DNA of 64,000 nt from CBDFHC01 sp965247585. Lineage in GTDB: Bacteria > Chloroflexota > Dehalococcoidia > Lucifugimonadales > GCA-2712585. The notes beneath the pieces were generated by a model that worked only from the letters and a program-made list of their open reading frames with translations, had not been told where the DNA came from and made no database searches. The DNA is taken from the NCBI GenBank assembly GCA_965247585.1, contig CBDFHC010000004.1, forward strand, positions 806,001 through 870,000, in the 5' to 3' direction. Of the stretch, positions 32,956-41,073 are shown in pieces (position 1 is the stretch's first letter; each line of letters opens with the position of its first letter). The translations under genes were made by a program, and so were the position numbers.

Positions 32956-34606
32956 CCGACTTGATCTGATACCGGCGGCCCTCTACGCCAGGGTCTCCAG
33001 CGACCGCCAGGACGTGGACCTGTCGGTGGCTGCTCAGCTGCGGGCGCTCAGGGACTATGCCGAGAGGAACGGCTACCTGGTCGCCCGCGAGTACGTGGAC
33101 GAGGCAGAGAGCGGACGCACCGCCAACCGGCCTCAGTTCCGAAGGATGCTGGATGAGGCCGCCAAGCCGGAGGCTCCCTTCAAGGAGATTCTCGTCTGGA
33201 AGTTCTCTCGCTTCACCCGCAAGCGAGAGCACGCCGTCGCCTTCAAGGCCATGCTCCGGAGGAAGGGTATCAGGGTGGTCTCCATAACCGAGCACGCCGA
33301 CGACTCTCCCACCGGCAAGCTCATGGAGGCCATCATCGAGAGTGTGGACGAGTTCTACTCGGAGAATCTTGCCCAAGAGGTTACACGTGGGATGCGGGAG
33401 GCCGCGTCCAGGGGCTTCTGGGTGGCCAGCCGCGTGCCGTACGGCTACCGCAAGCTCATGGTGCAGGACGGGGCCAAGAAGCGGCCCACCCTCGAACCCG
33501 ACGCGGCGACCTCCGCCGTGGTGGAGCGCATCTTCGGTATGGCCGAGGCAGGCAGGGGAATCCTCGACATCACCCGCACCCTCAATGACGAGGGTATCGC
33601 CAACCCCACCGGCAGGCTCTGGTCTAAGAACGGCGTCCATATCATCCTCCGAAACGAGTCGTACACGGGGACTCTAGTCTGGGGTGCCGACGCCAAGGAC
33701 AAGGCAGACCCGGTGCGGGTGGAGAAGGCCTTCCCCGCCATCATCTCCAAGACCAGGTTCCGACGAGTAAACCGGAAGCTGCGCTCCCGCGCTCCCAAGC
33801 GGAGCCATCCCCGCAGGGTCGGAAGCTCCTACCTCCTCAGCGGCCTAATCAAGTGCAAAGCGTGTAGCCGCGCCCTCTCCGGCCAAGACGCCAAGAGCGG
33901 CAAGTTCTCCTACTACGTCTGCCAGTCGGTGATGAAGCGGGGCAGTGGGGCCTGCAACGCCCCCAGGCTCAACGCCCGGCGCTTCGAGGAAATGGTGGTG
34001 GGGAAGATTCGGGAGAACATCCTCACCGAGTCCAACATCAGGGAGTTGGTGAAGCTGGTGGACGAGGAGATGGACGGAGTTGCCAAGGAGCAGCGCCAGA
34101 GGCTGGAGACCATAGAATCGGAGTTGGTGGACGTGAGGCGCAGGCTGGACCGGCTCTACAACCTGGTGGAGACCACCGACCTGGACATCGAGGACTTCAA
34201 GCCCCGCATCCGCGAGCACCGGGAGCGTCAGGAGAGGCTAGAGACCACAGCGGAGGAGGCAAGGTCAATCCTCTCCCAGCGCAGGGAGGTCTTGGACGAT
34301 GTGGAGACCATCACGGCCTACGCCCAGGACCTGAGTGTGTTCCTGAACGAGAGCGAGCTGACGGAGCGCAGGGCCTTCATCGAGAGCTTCGTGAAGGAGA
34401 TCGTGGTCATGCCCGGCAACGCCGTGGTGCGCTACACGATTCCGATGCCCGACGACAGCCCCATCCCCGGGAGAGATGCCGAGGAGATGGCCCTACACAG
34501 CCCAGTTCTGTCTACCGTCAAGTTTGGTGGGACTGGGTGGGCTCGAACCATCAACTTCGGTCTTATCAGATCCCAACTCCTGCCGGTCTGCCCCAGCATC
34601 TCCTGA
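32948..34606 (+). CDS. Large serine recombinase (phage integrase type)
   Basis: A 552-residue recombinase from ATG 32948 (AGGAGG upstream). The resolvase domain (residues 8-155) has the catalytic serine in YARVSSDRQ and the E-helix arginines. The recombinase domain follows (VPYGYRKLMV, LNDEGIANPTGRLWSKNGVH), then a zinc ribbon (SGLIKCKACSRALSGQDA ... YYVCQS) and a long coiled coil (390-470). The C-terminal 25 residues are encoded by sequence that also forms a tRNA-Ile-like 3' half on the other strand, as is usual where an integrase gene ends at its attachment site. It is the only intact phage-type integrase in the window. Confidence 0.92.
   Translation: MNDRLDLIPAALYARVSSDRQDVDLSVAAQLRALRDYAERNGYLVAREYVDEAESGRTANRPQFRRMLDEAAKPEAPFKEILVWKFSRFTRKREHAVAFKAMLRRKGIRVVSITEHADDSPTGKLMEAIIESVDEFYSENLAQEVTRGMREAASRGFWVASRVPYGYRKLMVQDGAKKRPTLEPDAATSAVVERIFGMAEAGRGILDITRTLNDEGIANPTGRLWSKNGVHIILRNESYTGTLVWGADAKDKADPVRVEKAFPAIISKTRFRRVNRKLRSRAPKRSHPRRVGSSYLLSGLIKCKACSRALSGQDAKSGKFSYYVCQSVMKRGSGACNAPRLNARRFEEMVVGKIRENILTESNIRELVKLVDEEMDGVAKEQRQRLETIESELVDVRRRLDRLYNLVETTDLDIEDFKPRIREHRERQERLETTAEEARSILSQRREVLDDVETITAYAQDLSVFLNESELTERRAFIESFVKEIVVMPGNAVVRYTIPMPDDSPIPGRDAEEMALHSPVLSTVKFGGTGWARTINFGLIRSQLLPVCPSIS
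34525..34569 (-). other. tRNA-Ile-like 3' half, candidate attachment site
   Basis: Read on the minus strand this segment gives CTGATAA (anticodon loop with GAT), a variable region, a GGTTCGAGCC T-arm and an acceptor end CAGTCCCACCA. This is the 3' half of a tRNA-Ile. The 5' half is not present, since the expected anticodon-stem partner and D-arm are missing. It overlaps the end of the serine recombinase gene, so it is a plausible att core. Confidence 0.5.
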
Positions 34607-34674
34607 GCGCCATTCACTCAAAGCTTACATCGGATGAGGTGCGGGCCTTTTGGTAGAACATGTGATTTAGTAGA

Positions 34675-34881
34675 ATGAGAGCTGTGGAAACGAAGACGGC
34701 TGAGCAGCACCAATACACACTTGAGCAGCTATCCCAGCGCATCGACGATATGAGAACACGCCGAGTTTGGGGCCGGTTCATCGTGCATTTCCAGGATGGC
34801 GTGATCGTGCGGCTGGTGCGTGAGGAAAGCGAACGTGCGGAGGATGATACAACCGTTGTCCCGATTAGGGAAGCGGACTAA
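34675..34881 (+). CDS. Small protein, possibly DUF2292-like
   Basis: A 68-residue protein with a helical first part (QHQYTLEQLSQRIDDMRTRR) and the strand pair WGRFIVHFQDGVIVRLVREE, similar in plan to DUF2292 proteins. No clear ribosome binding site precedes the ATG. It lies alone between the recombinase gene and the second HicAB pair. Function is unknown. Confidence 0.5.
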   Translation: MRAVETKTAEQHQYTLEQLSQRIDDMRTRRVWGRFIVHFQDGVIVRLVREESERAEDDTTVVPIREAD

Positions 34882-34967
34882 GCTGCCGCTTGCCTCGACG
34901 CACCGTAAGCCTCAAATTCACCCTCCAAATGCTTGACGATTGGTTGCGTTAGTGCTACCATATACTC

Positions 34968-35207
34968 ATGGATAAGGCACTAGCGAAGATCAGGCGGAAC
35001 CCTCGGAACGTCCGGTTCGACGACCTTCGCCAGATTTGCGACCGCTACTTTGGGAAGCCGAGGCAAAATGGTAGTCACCTGTTCTATAAGACACCTTGGC
35101 AGGGCGAGCCGCTGGTGAATATCCAGCCCATTAGAGGCATGGCCAAGGCGTACCAGGTACGGCAAGTGCTCAAGGCGATCGACAAGTTGGAGGAGCTGGA
35201 TGGATGA
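34968..35207 (+). CDS. hicA: HicA toxin (second pair)
   Basis: A 79-residue HicA mRNA interferase with the canonical core: VRFDDLRQICDRYFGKPRQN, then GSHLFYKTPWQG containing the catalytic histidine, and QVRQVLKAIDKLEEL at the end. A candidate promoter (TTGACG at 34933-34938, 17 bases, TACCAT at 34956-34961) lies so close that the message may be nearly leaderless. It overlaps hicB by eight bases. Confidence 0.88.
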   Translation: MDKALAKIRRNPRNVRFDDLRQICDRYFGKPRQNGSHLFYKTPWQGEPLVNIQPIRGMAKAYQVRQVLKAIDKLEELDG

Positions 35208-35535
35208 ACATATAGACCGCTATACCTACCGAGTCATATGGTCTGAAGAGGATGAGATGTATGTCGGGCTGTGCACCGAGTTTGAGTTGCTGAGCCACTT
35301 AGACGACACCCCGGAAAAGGCGTTCGCAGGTATTAGGGATGTGGTGGCATTTGCCGTGAAACTCTTGCATGAGGATGGCACCCCGATTCCGGAGCCGCTG
35401 TCTACTCGACGCTACAGCGGAACGCTCACCCTTCGCGTCCCCCCTGAGACCCATCGCGCCCTTGCGATGGATGCTGCCGAAGCTGGCGTCAGCATGAATC
35501 GTTTGGCTGCCGAACGGCTGTCGCTGCGGCGCTGA
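35200..35535 (+). CDS. hicB: HicB antitoxin (second pair)
   Basis: A 111-residue antitoxin. The HicB domain is YTYRVIWSEEDEMYVGLCTE followed by LDDTPEKAFAGIRDVV. A C-terminal ribbon-helix-helix follows (GTLTLRVPPETHRALAMDAA, then SMNRLAAERL). The same HicB domain sequence type recurs, fused to a different DNA-binding domain, in the antitoxin at 40115-40606. An intrinsic terminator closes the operon. Confidence 0.9.
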   Translation: MDEHIDRYTYRVIWSEEDEMYVGLCTEFELLSHLDDTPEKAFAGIRDVVAFAVKLLHEDGTPIPEPLSTRRYSGTLTLRVPPETHRALAMDAAEAGVSMNRLAAERLSLRR

Positions 35536-35592
35536 ACAAGGAGTAGTGGTATAATGTCGCCATAGCTAGGCTGGACTAGGAACGACCAGACA

Positions 35593-35630
35593 GCCGCCTT
35601 GACGTGCCACGGCACTCAGGCGGCTTTTTT
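35593..35630 (+). terminator. Intrinsic terminator after the second HicAB pair
   Basis: A GC-rich stem (GCCGCCT with AGGCGGC, and an inner GTGCC/GGCAC stem) is followed immediately by TTTTTT. It separates the toxin-antitoxin unit from the late operon beginning at 35667. Confidence 0.85.
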
Positions 35631-35666
35631 GTTAGGGAAGCCCTCCTATAGCGCGAGTCAGTAGAA

Positions 35667-36245
35667 ATGACCGAGTGGGACATACAACCGGGGGAGACGG
35701 CGAAGGCGTTTCATGCCTTCAGCCACTACCGGGATATGCCGCCCGCCGACCGCTCCATTGACACTGCGCACGCCGAGCACTTGGCCCGATGCGAAGGGCG
35801 GAAAAGATGGGGCAAAAGGGGGTCAAACAGGTGGCAAGATTGGAGCCCTAAACACGATTGGGTGAGTCGTGCTGCTGCCCACGACGCCGACCTTAGTCGT
35901 AAACGTAGGGACCGGCGAGCCAGGGAGTTGGAGGAGGCCCAGGACCGGGCTGCCAAGATAGCTCGTAGCGCGTTGGATCGCCTAGAGGAACGCCTCAAGG
36001 CCATCGACGTTGAACAGATTCCCGCCGCCGTGCTGGACAGGTGGCTCAAGACCCTAAGTGATGTGGAGTTGCGAGCCCTGGGGCACCAGGACAAGGTGGC
36101 CCTAGAACACAGCGGCGTGGACGGAGGGCCGATCCAACAAGACATATCGGTGATACTAGATGCCATCCGTGATCCTGCAACGAGAGACGCGCTGGACGCT
36201 CTTAGTAGGCGCCTGGAGAGCCAGCCCAGCAGCGACAGCGGCTAG
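35667..36245 (+). CDS. Terminase small subunit
   Basis: A 192-residue protein opening the late operon. The N-terminal region (KAFHAFSHYRDMPPADRSID) is followed by WQDWSPKHDWVSRAAAHDAD and a long charged helix (residues 75-115), the plan of many small terminase subunits. It recognises packaging sites and feeds the large subunit. It has an 86-base overlap with the terminase large gene if that starts at 36160. Assignment rests on position and on the tryptophan-rich N-terminal motif. Confidence 0.72.
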   Translation: MTEWDIQPGETAKAFHAFSHYRDMPPADRSIDTAHAEHLARCEGRKRWGKRGSNRWQDWSPKHDWVSRAAAHDADLSRKRRDRRARELEEAQDRAAKIARSALDRLEERLKAIDVEQIPAAVLDRWLKTLSDVELRALGHQDKVALEHSGVDGGPIQQDISVILDAIRDPATRDALDALSRRLESQPSSDSG

Positions 36246-37548
36246 GTGGTCCGGGGGCCAGTGGGTCAGGACTCCCCACCTGGACCTGATTTCCCGCAAG
36301 GTGTCTTCGCTGGCCGAGAAGCCGTTGCGTCTCATTGTCTCCCTTCCTCCACGACACGGGAAGTCGGAGCTTCTGTCCCACTGGACGCCGGTGTGGTTCC
36401 TTGCCAACTGGCCCCACAAGAGGGTTGGTCTAGCAAGCTACGCCGCCGAGCCCGCTGAGCAGTGGGGACGCCTGGCTAGGGACTCAGTGGTGGAGAACGA
36501 GAGCGGGCTCGGCATCCGGGTCAGGGACGATTTGAGCAAGGTTGCCCTATGGCAGTTGACCACAGGCGGGGGGATGATGACCGTGGGTGTGGGAGGCCCC
36601 TTCACCGGCTACGGATTCGACCTGCTGGTCATCGACGATCCGGTGAAGAACCGTGAGGAGGCCAACAGCCCAACCCAACGGCAGCACCTGTGGGCCTGGT
36701 GGCGGTCCACGGCCCGCACTAGGCTTGAGCCTGGGGGATCGATCATCGTGGTAACTACCAGGTGGCACGAGGACGACCTGGTAGGTCGGCTGCTGGGAGA
36801 CGAGTACACGGAGGAGCGGGCGGTGGGAGACAGGTGGGAGCACATACGGCTGCCTGCCCTGGCCGAGCCCGGTGACCCTCTGGGGCGAGAGGAGGACGCG
36901 CCACTGTGGCCTGAGCGGTACGACGCCTCTGTTCTCGCTGCGCTGCGGGTCAGCGTCGGCCCCCAGGAGTGGCCGGGGCTTTTCCAGCAGAGACCTTCCC
37001 ACGAAGGCGGGAGCGTTTTCAAGGACCACTGGTGGTTCATGGCAGAGACGGTGAGCCGGGGGGACCGAGTGTTCCAGTTCTGGGACACGGCCTTCAAGAC
37101 CGGACAGCAGAACGACTACTCGGTGTGCTGCACCATGACGACCACTCCCAACGGCTATGCGGTGCTGGACGTATGGCGAAACCGCGTCGAGTACCCGGAC
37201 CTGCTGCGGGCCATGCAGGGCCAGGCCAAAGATCACAACCCCTCGGCGATCTTCGTCGAGGACGCGGCCAGCGGGCAGTCTGTGGTCCAGAGCCTCCGGC
37301 GGGAGACCAGGCTGCCGGTGCTGCCGGTGAAGCCCATCGGCGACAAGGTGCTTCGGGCGAACAAGGTGACCGGCACCGTGGAGGCCAAGAAGATCACGCT
37401 CCCAAGGACAGCCCCATGGCTTCAGGCTTTCCGCGAGGAGCTGGCAGCCTTTCCCAACGGCGTCCACGACGACCAGGTGGACGCCTTCGTGGGCTGCCTG
37501 ACCCAGTTGATGCAGCGGGCCGGAGGCATCGGCGGCTTCTACTTCTAG
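36160..37548 (+). CDS. Terminase large subunit
   Basis: A 462-residue packaging motor. The ATPase domain has Walker A SLPPRHGKSE (about residues 60-69) and Walker B LLVIDDP (about 152-158), with VTTRWHEDDLVG as the coupling region. The C-terminal RNase H-like nuclease shows QFWDTAFKTG, AIFVEDAASG and VHDDQVDAFVG as its three acidic clusters. The start at 36160 overlaps the small subunit gene by 86 bases; no later ATG allows a full N-terminus. It drives DNA into proheads and cuts concatemers. Confidence 0.93.
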   Translation: MPSVILQRETRWTLLVGAWRASPAATAARWSGGQWVRTPHLDLISRKVSSLAEKPLRLIVSLPPRHGKSELLSHWTPVWFLANWPHKRVGLASYAAEPAEQWGRLARDSVVENESGLGIRVRDDLSKVALWQLTTGGGMMTVGVGGPFTGYGFDLLVIDDPVKNREEANSPTQRQHLWAWWRSTARTRLEPGGSIIVVTTRWHEDDLVGRLLGDEYTEERAVGDRWEHIRLPALAEPGDPLGREEDAPLWPERYDASVLAALRVSVGPQEWPGLFQQRPSHEGGSVFKDHWWFMAETVSRGDRVFQFWDTAFKTGQQNDYSVCCTMTTTPNGYAVLDVWRNRVEYPDLLRAMQGQAKDHNPSAIFVEDAASGQSVVQSLRRETRLPVLPVKPIGDKVLRANKVTGTVEAKKITLPRTAPWLQAFREELAAFPNGVHDDQVDAFVGCLTQLMQRAGGIGGFYF

Positions 37549-37559
37549 GAGGAGACACC

Positions 37560-38855
37560 ATGATACTTGAACGACAGCTATCAGCGGTACGCGGCTTGCT
37601 GAGGCGGCCTATGGACGGTGTTAAACGGGCCAACGAGCCCTACGCCGCGATGGCCCAGGCCGGCGGTGGAACGGGGCTTACGACGGAGCAGATCAGGGAG
37701 TGGCTCTCCAAACTGGGACAGACCCCGGACACCGGCCCCGGCGGCTACTACCGCACCTCAGTGCCCGTGTATCGGGCGGTGAAGCTAAGGTCGGACGCCG
37801 TGGCCCGCGCCCGGCTCAAGGTGTACCGCAAGGACTCTGACGATGAGTTGGAGTGGGTGGGTCAGGACGACCCTGTGCAGAGACTCCTGGACGGTGTGAA
37901 CCAGGACTGGACCCGTAGCCGCATGTGGCGGGCGGTGGAGACGTACTTGTGCCTGTGGGGGCAGTCCTTCCGCTGGGTGAACAGGGCTGACTCTCCAGAT
38001 CCGGCTATGTGGGAGATATGGCCCCTGCGCCCGGACAAGGTGCAGGTGGTGGTGGGCAAGGACGGGGCGATTGCCGGATACATCCACGACCCCCAGGGCT
38101 CCCGGTTTGCCATGCTGCCCGACGAGGTGATATGGGACCGCTATTTCAATCCTTTGGACCACCAAAAGGGCCAGTCGCCGCTACTGGCTGGATTGAGTTC
38201 GGTGAAGATGCAGTTGGAGATGCTGGAGTTCAACCACCAGCTCTTCAAGAACGGCGTGTTGGTGAGCAATCTGGCATTCTTCCTGGACGCGCTGACCGAC
38301 GATACCGATATTGCTCTTTTCCATGAGCGCATAGCGGACCGCTACAGTGGGACGGAGAACGCACAGCGCCCCCTTGTGGTGAAAGGGCCGGGAAGCGTCC
38401 AGAACCTCGGGATATCGAACCGGGACATGGAGTTCATCCAGGGGATACAGCTTGCCAAGGAGCACGTGGCAGACATCTACGGAGTTCCAGAGGAGATGTA
38501 TGCCGGGGCGCAGCACCCGACCTTCTCCAACCGTGAGGCGGCCATCAAGGACTTCTACGCCAACACGGTGACCCAGGAGTGGGACCTACTGGCTTCGGAG
38601 ATGCAGGAGCAGTTTGTCCCAATGCTTCCCAGGGCCTACCGGGATGTGATCCTGCGGTTCGACACCGAGGAGATCGCCGAGATGCAGGAGTCGCTCACTG
38701 ACCGCTGGAACCGGGAGGTGTCCCAGGCGACGGCGGCCAAGCTGCGCGCCGAGGCGGTGAACGTCGCGGTTCAAGGAGGCATTATCGACGAGCCGGAGGG
38801 CCGCGTCATTCTGAGCGGAGACCCGATCTTTGGCGAGCTTGAGGAGCTGGAATAG
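37560..38855 (+). CDS. Portal protein
   Basis: A 431-residue HK97-type portal from ATG 37560, which has GGAGGAGAC upstream. Diagnostic features are YYRTSVPVYRAVKLRSDAVA near the N-terminus, MWEIWPLRPDKVQVVV, DEVIWDRYFNPLDHQKGQSP, and the tunnel/clip region ending PEEMYAGAQHPTFSNREAAI. It forms the dodecameric ring at one capsid vertex, where the terminase docks and the tail is attached. Confidence 0.92.
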   Translation: MILERQLSAVRGLLRRPMDGVKRANEPYAAMAQAGGGTGLTTEQIREWLSKLGQTPDTGPGGYYRTSVPVYRAVKLRSDAVARARLKVYRKDSDDELEWVGQDDPVQRLLDGVNQDWTRSRMWRAVETYLCLWGQSFRWVNRADSPDPAMWEIWPLRPDKVQVVVGKDGAIAGYIHDPQGSRFAMLPDEVIWDRYFNPLDHQKGQSPLLAGLSSVKMQLEMLEFNHQLFKNGVLVSNLAFFLDALTDDTDIALFHERIADRYSGTENAQRPLVVKGPGSVQNLGISNRDMEFIQGIQLAKEHVADIYGVPEEMYAGAQHPTFSNREAAIKDFYANTVTQEWDLLASEMQEQFVPMLPRAYRDVILRFDTEEIAEMQESLTDRWNREVSQATAAKLRAEAVNVAVQGGIIDEPEGRVILSGDPIFGELEELE

Positions 38856-38858
38856 TCG

Positions 38859-39590
38859 ATGGCACGAAAGGGCAACGGAGTAGGACCCAGACGGCTGGAC
38901 GAGCGGTTGTATGACAAGAGCCTCCGCAGAGCTGTCCTTGCGCCGCTCTTGGCTCAATTGCGAAATGGTCTCTCTGAGGCTTCCGCCGCGTCGTTGGCAC
39001 TAGAAATTATTGACGGGGTGTTTCGTCGCTGGCGCATGGGGGGATTGGTCGATGAAGAGGTGGCGGCCCACTCCGCCAGGGTGTCGAGCTACCATAAACG
39101 AAGGCTGATTCAGACCTTCAGGACGGCGTTGAGTATAGACATCCGGCCTAGGCTCTTGGACTCGGCCATCGAGCCGCTGATGACAGCATGGCGCCGGGAG
39201 AACGTCTCCCTTATACGCACTATCCCGGAGCGGTTCCACGAGTCCCTGCATCGCCGTGTAGGTGAGACGTTCGCGCAGCAGCCCTTTGACCAGCAGGCGC
39301 TATCGAAGGTGCTGAACCGAGAGTTCAAGGTATCGGGCAGCAACCTACGGCGCATCACAAGAGACCAGACCAGCAAGGCCGTTGGTCAGTTGACCCATGC
39401 GAGACACCGGCAGCTAGGGATACAGGAATACACCTGGCGGACCGCCCAAGACGAAAGGGTCCGCGTGACGCACCAGGCACTGGAAGGCAGCCTACAGAAG
39501 TGGGACAGCCCTCCGGCGGTAGGCCACCCTGGTGAAGACATCATGTGCCGGTGCGTGGCGATTCCGGTCATCGAGGAAGCCGATGGCTGA
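38859..39590 (+). CDS. MuF-type minor head protein
   Basis: A 243-residue Mu gpF-like head morphogenesis protein. The family signature is at the C-terminus: YTWRTAQDERVRVTHQALEG, then PPAVGHPGEDIMCRCVAIPV, with the Cys-Arg-Cys pattern. The N-terminal two-thirds is helical (QQALSKVLNREFKVSGSNLR). MuF proteins are packaged in the capsid. Here the C-terminus has no toxin extension. It directly follows portal, as in Mu and HK97-like phages. Confidence 0.88.
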   Translation: MARKGNGVGPRRLDERLYDKSLRRAVLAPLLAQLRNGLSEASAASLALEIIDGVFRRWRMGGLVDEEVAAHSARVSSYHKRRLIQTFRTALSIDIRPRLLDSAIEPLMTAWRRENVSLIRTIPERFHESLHRRVGETFAQQPFDQQALSKVLNREFKVSGSNLRRITRDQTSKAVGQLTHARHRQLGIQEYTWRTAQDERVRVTHQALEGSLQKWDSPPAVGHPGEDIMCRCVAIPVIEEADG

Positions 39591-39759
39591 GCGGACGGCG
39601 GCGCCTCAGACGGACTACAAGCCCCGCTGCTGGCGATGCAACCGGGTGCTTGCGGCGCGGCTGTCGAGGCCATGGGAGATATGTTGCAGGCGGTGCAAAG
39701 CTGTAAACGTTCGTGAGGTGGGAGTCTCATTGCAGCAGGGACCCGATGGTAGGCTGTAA
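39583..39759 (+). CDS. Com-like zinc-finger translational regulator
   Basis: A 58-residue protein from ATG 39583 with the Mu Com zinc finger: PRCWRCNRVLAARLSRPWEI, then CCRRCKAVNVRE. In Mu, Com binds the mom mRNA and enables its translation. No mom-like gene is seen here. Com-like proteins are often found after MuF genes, as in this case, and may regulate other modification genes. Confidence 0.8.
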   Translation: MAERTAAPQTDYKPRCWRCNRVLAARLSRPWEICCRRCKAVNVREVGVSLQQGPDGRL

Positions 39760-39774
39760 GCCGACGCCTACCGC

Positions 39775-39803
39775 TTGACAAACTGTTCCATATATGAGAC
39801 AAT
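39775..39803 (+). promoter_or_regulatory. Promoter of the first HigBA-type module
   Basis: TTGACA at 39775-39780, 17 bases, then GACAAT at 39798-39803, ending six bases before the GTG of the toxin gene. It gives this toxin-antitoxin pair a promoter of its own inside the late operon. Confidence 0.6.
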
Positions 39804-39809
39804 AGGAGT

Positions 39810-40118
39810 GTGGTAGGGATAGTCCGGAGCGAGACGTTTAACCGGTGGCTGAGGGGCCTGAGTGACCGGCGGGCGGCGGCCAGAATCAGCCGGCGGTTGG
39901 GCCGGGTGGCAAACGGTCTCCTCGGGGATGTCCGGCCAGTCGGCGAAGGTGTTTCAGAAATGCGCATCCACTATGGCCCTGGCTATCGACTCTATTACGT
40001 CCGCGAGGGCGAGAATACCATCGTCCTGCTATGCGGCGGCGATAAGAGCAGCCAACGACGAGATATTGAGTGGGCCAAACAGATGGCTAGGGCACGGGAA
40101 AGGGAGACCAAACAATGA
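39810..40118 (+). CDS. HigB/RelE-type toxin (module 1)
   Basis: A 102-residue RelE-superfamily toxin of the HI1419/Gp49-like group. Motifs are ETFNRWLRGLSDRRAAARIS, GDVRPVGEGVSEMRIHYGPG, and YRLYYVREGENTIVLLCGGD, with the basic residues expected for ribosome-dependent mRNA cleavage. The start is GTG at 39810. It precedes its antitoxin, the usual order for HigBA, and overlaps it by four bases. It lies on the coding strand of the late operon between Com and the prohead protease. Confidence 0.88.
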   Translation: MVGIVRSETFNRWLRGLSDRRAAARISRRLGRVANGLLGDVRPVGEGVSEMRIHYGPGYRLYYVREGENTIVLLCGGDKSSQRRDIEWAKQMARARERETKQ

Positions 40119-40606
40119 AACAGGATAGACCGGAGACGTTCACCCCCTGGGATGCGGCGGACTACATTCAGACCGTGGAGGATGCGGCCTACCACCTGGA
40201 GGCGGCATCAGAGGAAGACGGACAGGTTCTGCTTGCCACGCTGCGCCACATCGCCCGGTCTGAGAGCATGAGCGCACTGGCACGTGAGGCGGGTATCGGC
40301 CGGGCCAGCCTTTACCGCATCCTTACGGGTAAATGCAACCCTACATTGGACACACTGCTGAAAATCGCCCGCGCCCTGCGGCTGCGACTGAAGGTGCAGC
40401 CAGCCGAGGTCCCAGGGCCATCACCGGCGGATGCGTACACATACCGCGTGGTCTGGTCCACCGACGAGCCTGCCTACCTCGGCCTGTGCGTGGAATATCC
40501 TGAACTGTCATTCCTGGACTCCACGTCCGAGGCAGCGTTTGCCGGTATCCGGCGGCTGGTGAGTCAGCACGTTGAGAAGGCGGAGCAGAAGCCCGCAATA
40601 TTCTAA
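40115..40606 (+). CDS. HTH antitoxin fused to a HicB domain (module 1)
   Basis: A 163-residue antitoxin with two parts. Residues 1-95 are the HI1420-type addiction-module antidote with an XRE-like HTH (SALAREAGIGRASLYRILTG, then NPTLDTLLKIARALRLRLKV). Residues 105-150 are a HicB-like domain (AYTYRVVWSTDEPAYLGLCV, then FLDSTSEAAFAGIRRLV) that resembles the HicB at 35200-35535 almost step for step. Its cognate toxin is RelE-like, not HicA, so the HicB part is not explained by the partner. It may bind a second toxin or a phage factor. Confidence 0.85.
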   Translation: MKQDRPETFTPWDAADYIQTVEDAAYHLEAASEEDGQVLLATLRHIARSESMSALAREAGIGRASLYRILTGKCNPTLDTLLKIARALRLRLKVQPAEVPGPSPADAYTYRVVWSTDEPAYLGLCVEYPELSFLDSTSEAAFAGIRRLVSQHVEKAEQKPAIF

Positions 40607-40656
40607 GAACGGCGCTGGACGAGGACGAGGCCCCGGCCAGAAACCTCGGAACGGCG

Positions 40657-41073
40657 GTGTCTTTAGATTACAAACTCTTGGAGGGTCTGCTCCATGAAGC
40701 GGAGGGAACTGCTCTCGATTTCAAATCGTCCCAATACCCATTCGAGAATGCGACTGAAGAAGAGAAATCTGAATTACTAAAGGACATCTTGGCTTTCGCG
40801 AACTCATGGCGGAGAACTCCTGCGTACATCTTGATAGGGGTTGAAGAAGTCAAGGGTGGACGCAGTAATATTGTTGGCGTAGAAAAGCATTTGGACGACG
40901 CTAGCCTCCACCAGTTCGTTAATTCGAAGACCCAACGGCCGCAAGAACGGGACAGATTAATTTTGACTGGCAGGACAGTGCCATCCGGAACCAGTTTTCC
41001 GGGGTCAGTCCTACAGTGCTCTTGGAGGAACAATGCCCAGGTCCAACCGCAAGAGAAGGATCAAATACACTAA
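40657..41073 (+). CDS. Truncated AlbA_2/Schlafen-type protein
   Basis: A 138-residue protein with an AlbA_2 (divergent AAA_4/Schlafen core) N-terminus: LHEAEGTALDFKSSQYPF, LLKDILAFANSWRRTPAYIL, IGVEEVKGG, then LHQFVNSKTQRPQ. After about residue 95 the sequence no longer follows the family, and the rest of the domain is missing. The start is GTG at 40657 without a clear ribosome binding site. AlbA_2 proteins occur in transcription regulation and in anti-phage systems. Here it is probably a decayed or minimal partner of the dGTPase. Confidence 0.6.
   Translation: MSLDYKLLEGLLHEAEGTALDFKSSQYPFENATEEEKSELLKDILAFANSWRRTPAYILIGVEEVKGGRSNIVGVEKHLDDASLHQFVNSKTQRPQERDRLILTGRTVPSGTSFPGSVLQCSWRNNAQVQPQEKDQIH

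Noticed and set aside
36969..37559. Long N-terminal extension of the portal frame back into the terminase gene
   Set aside because: It lies wholly inside the terminase large gene, and the portal begins naturally at 37560 with a good ribosome binding site.
39583..39759. Com as evidence for a Mu-like mom DNA-modification system
   Set aside because: No mom-like gene or Mu-type transposase is present; only the regulator family is supported.
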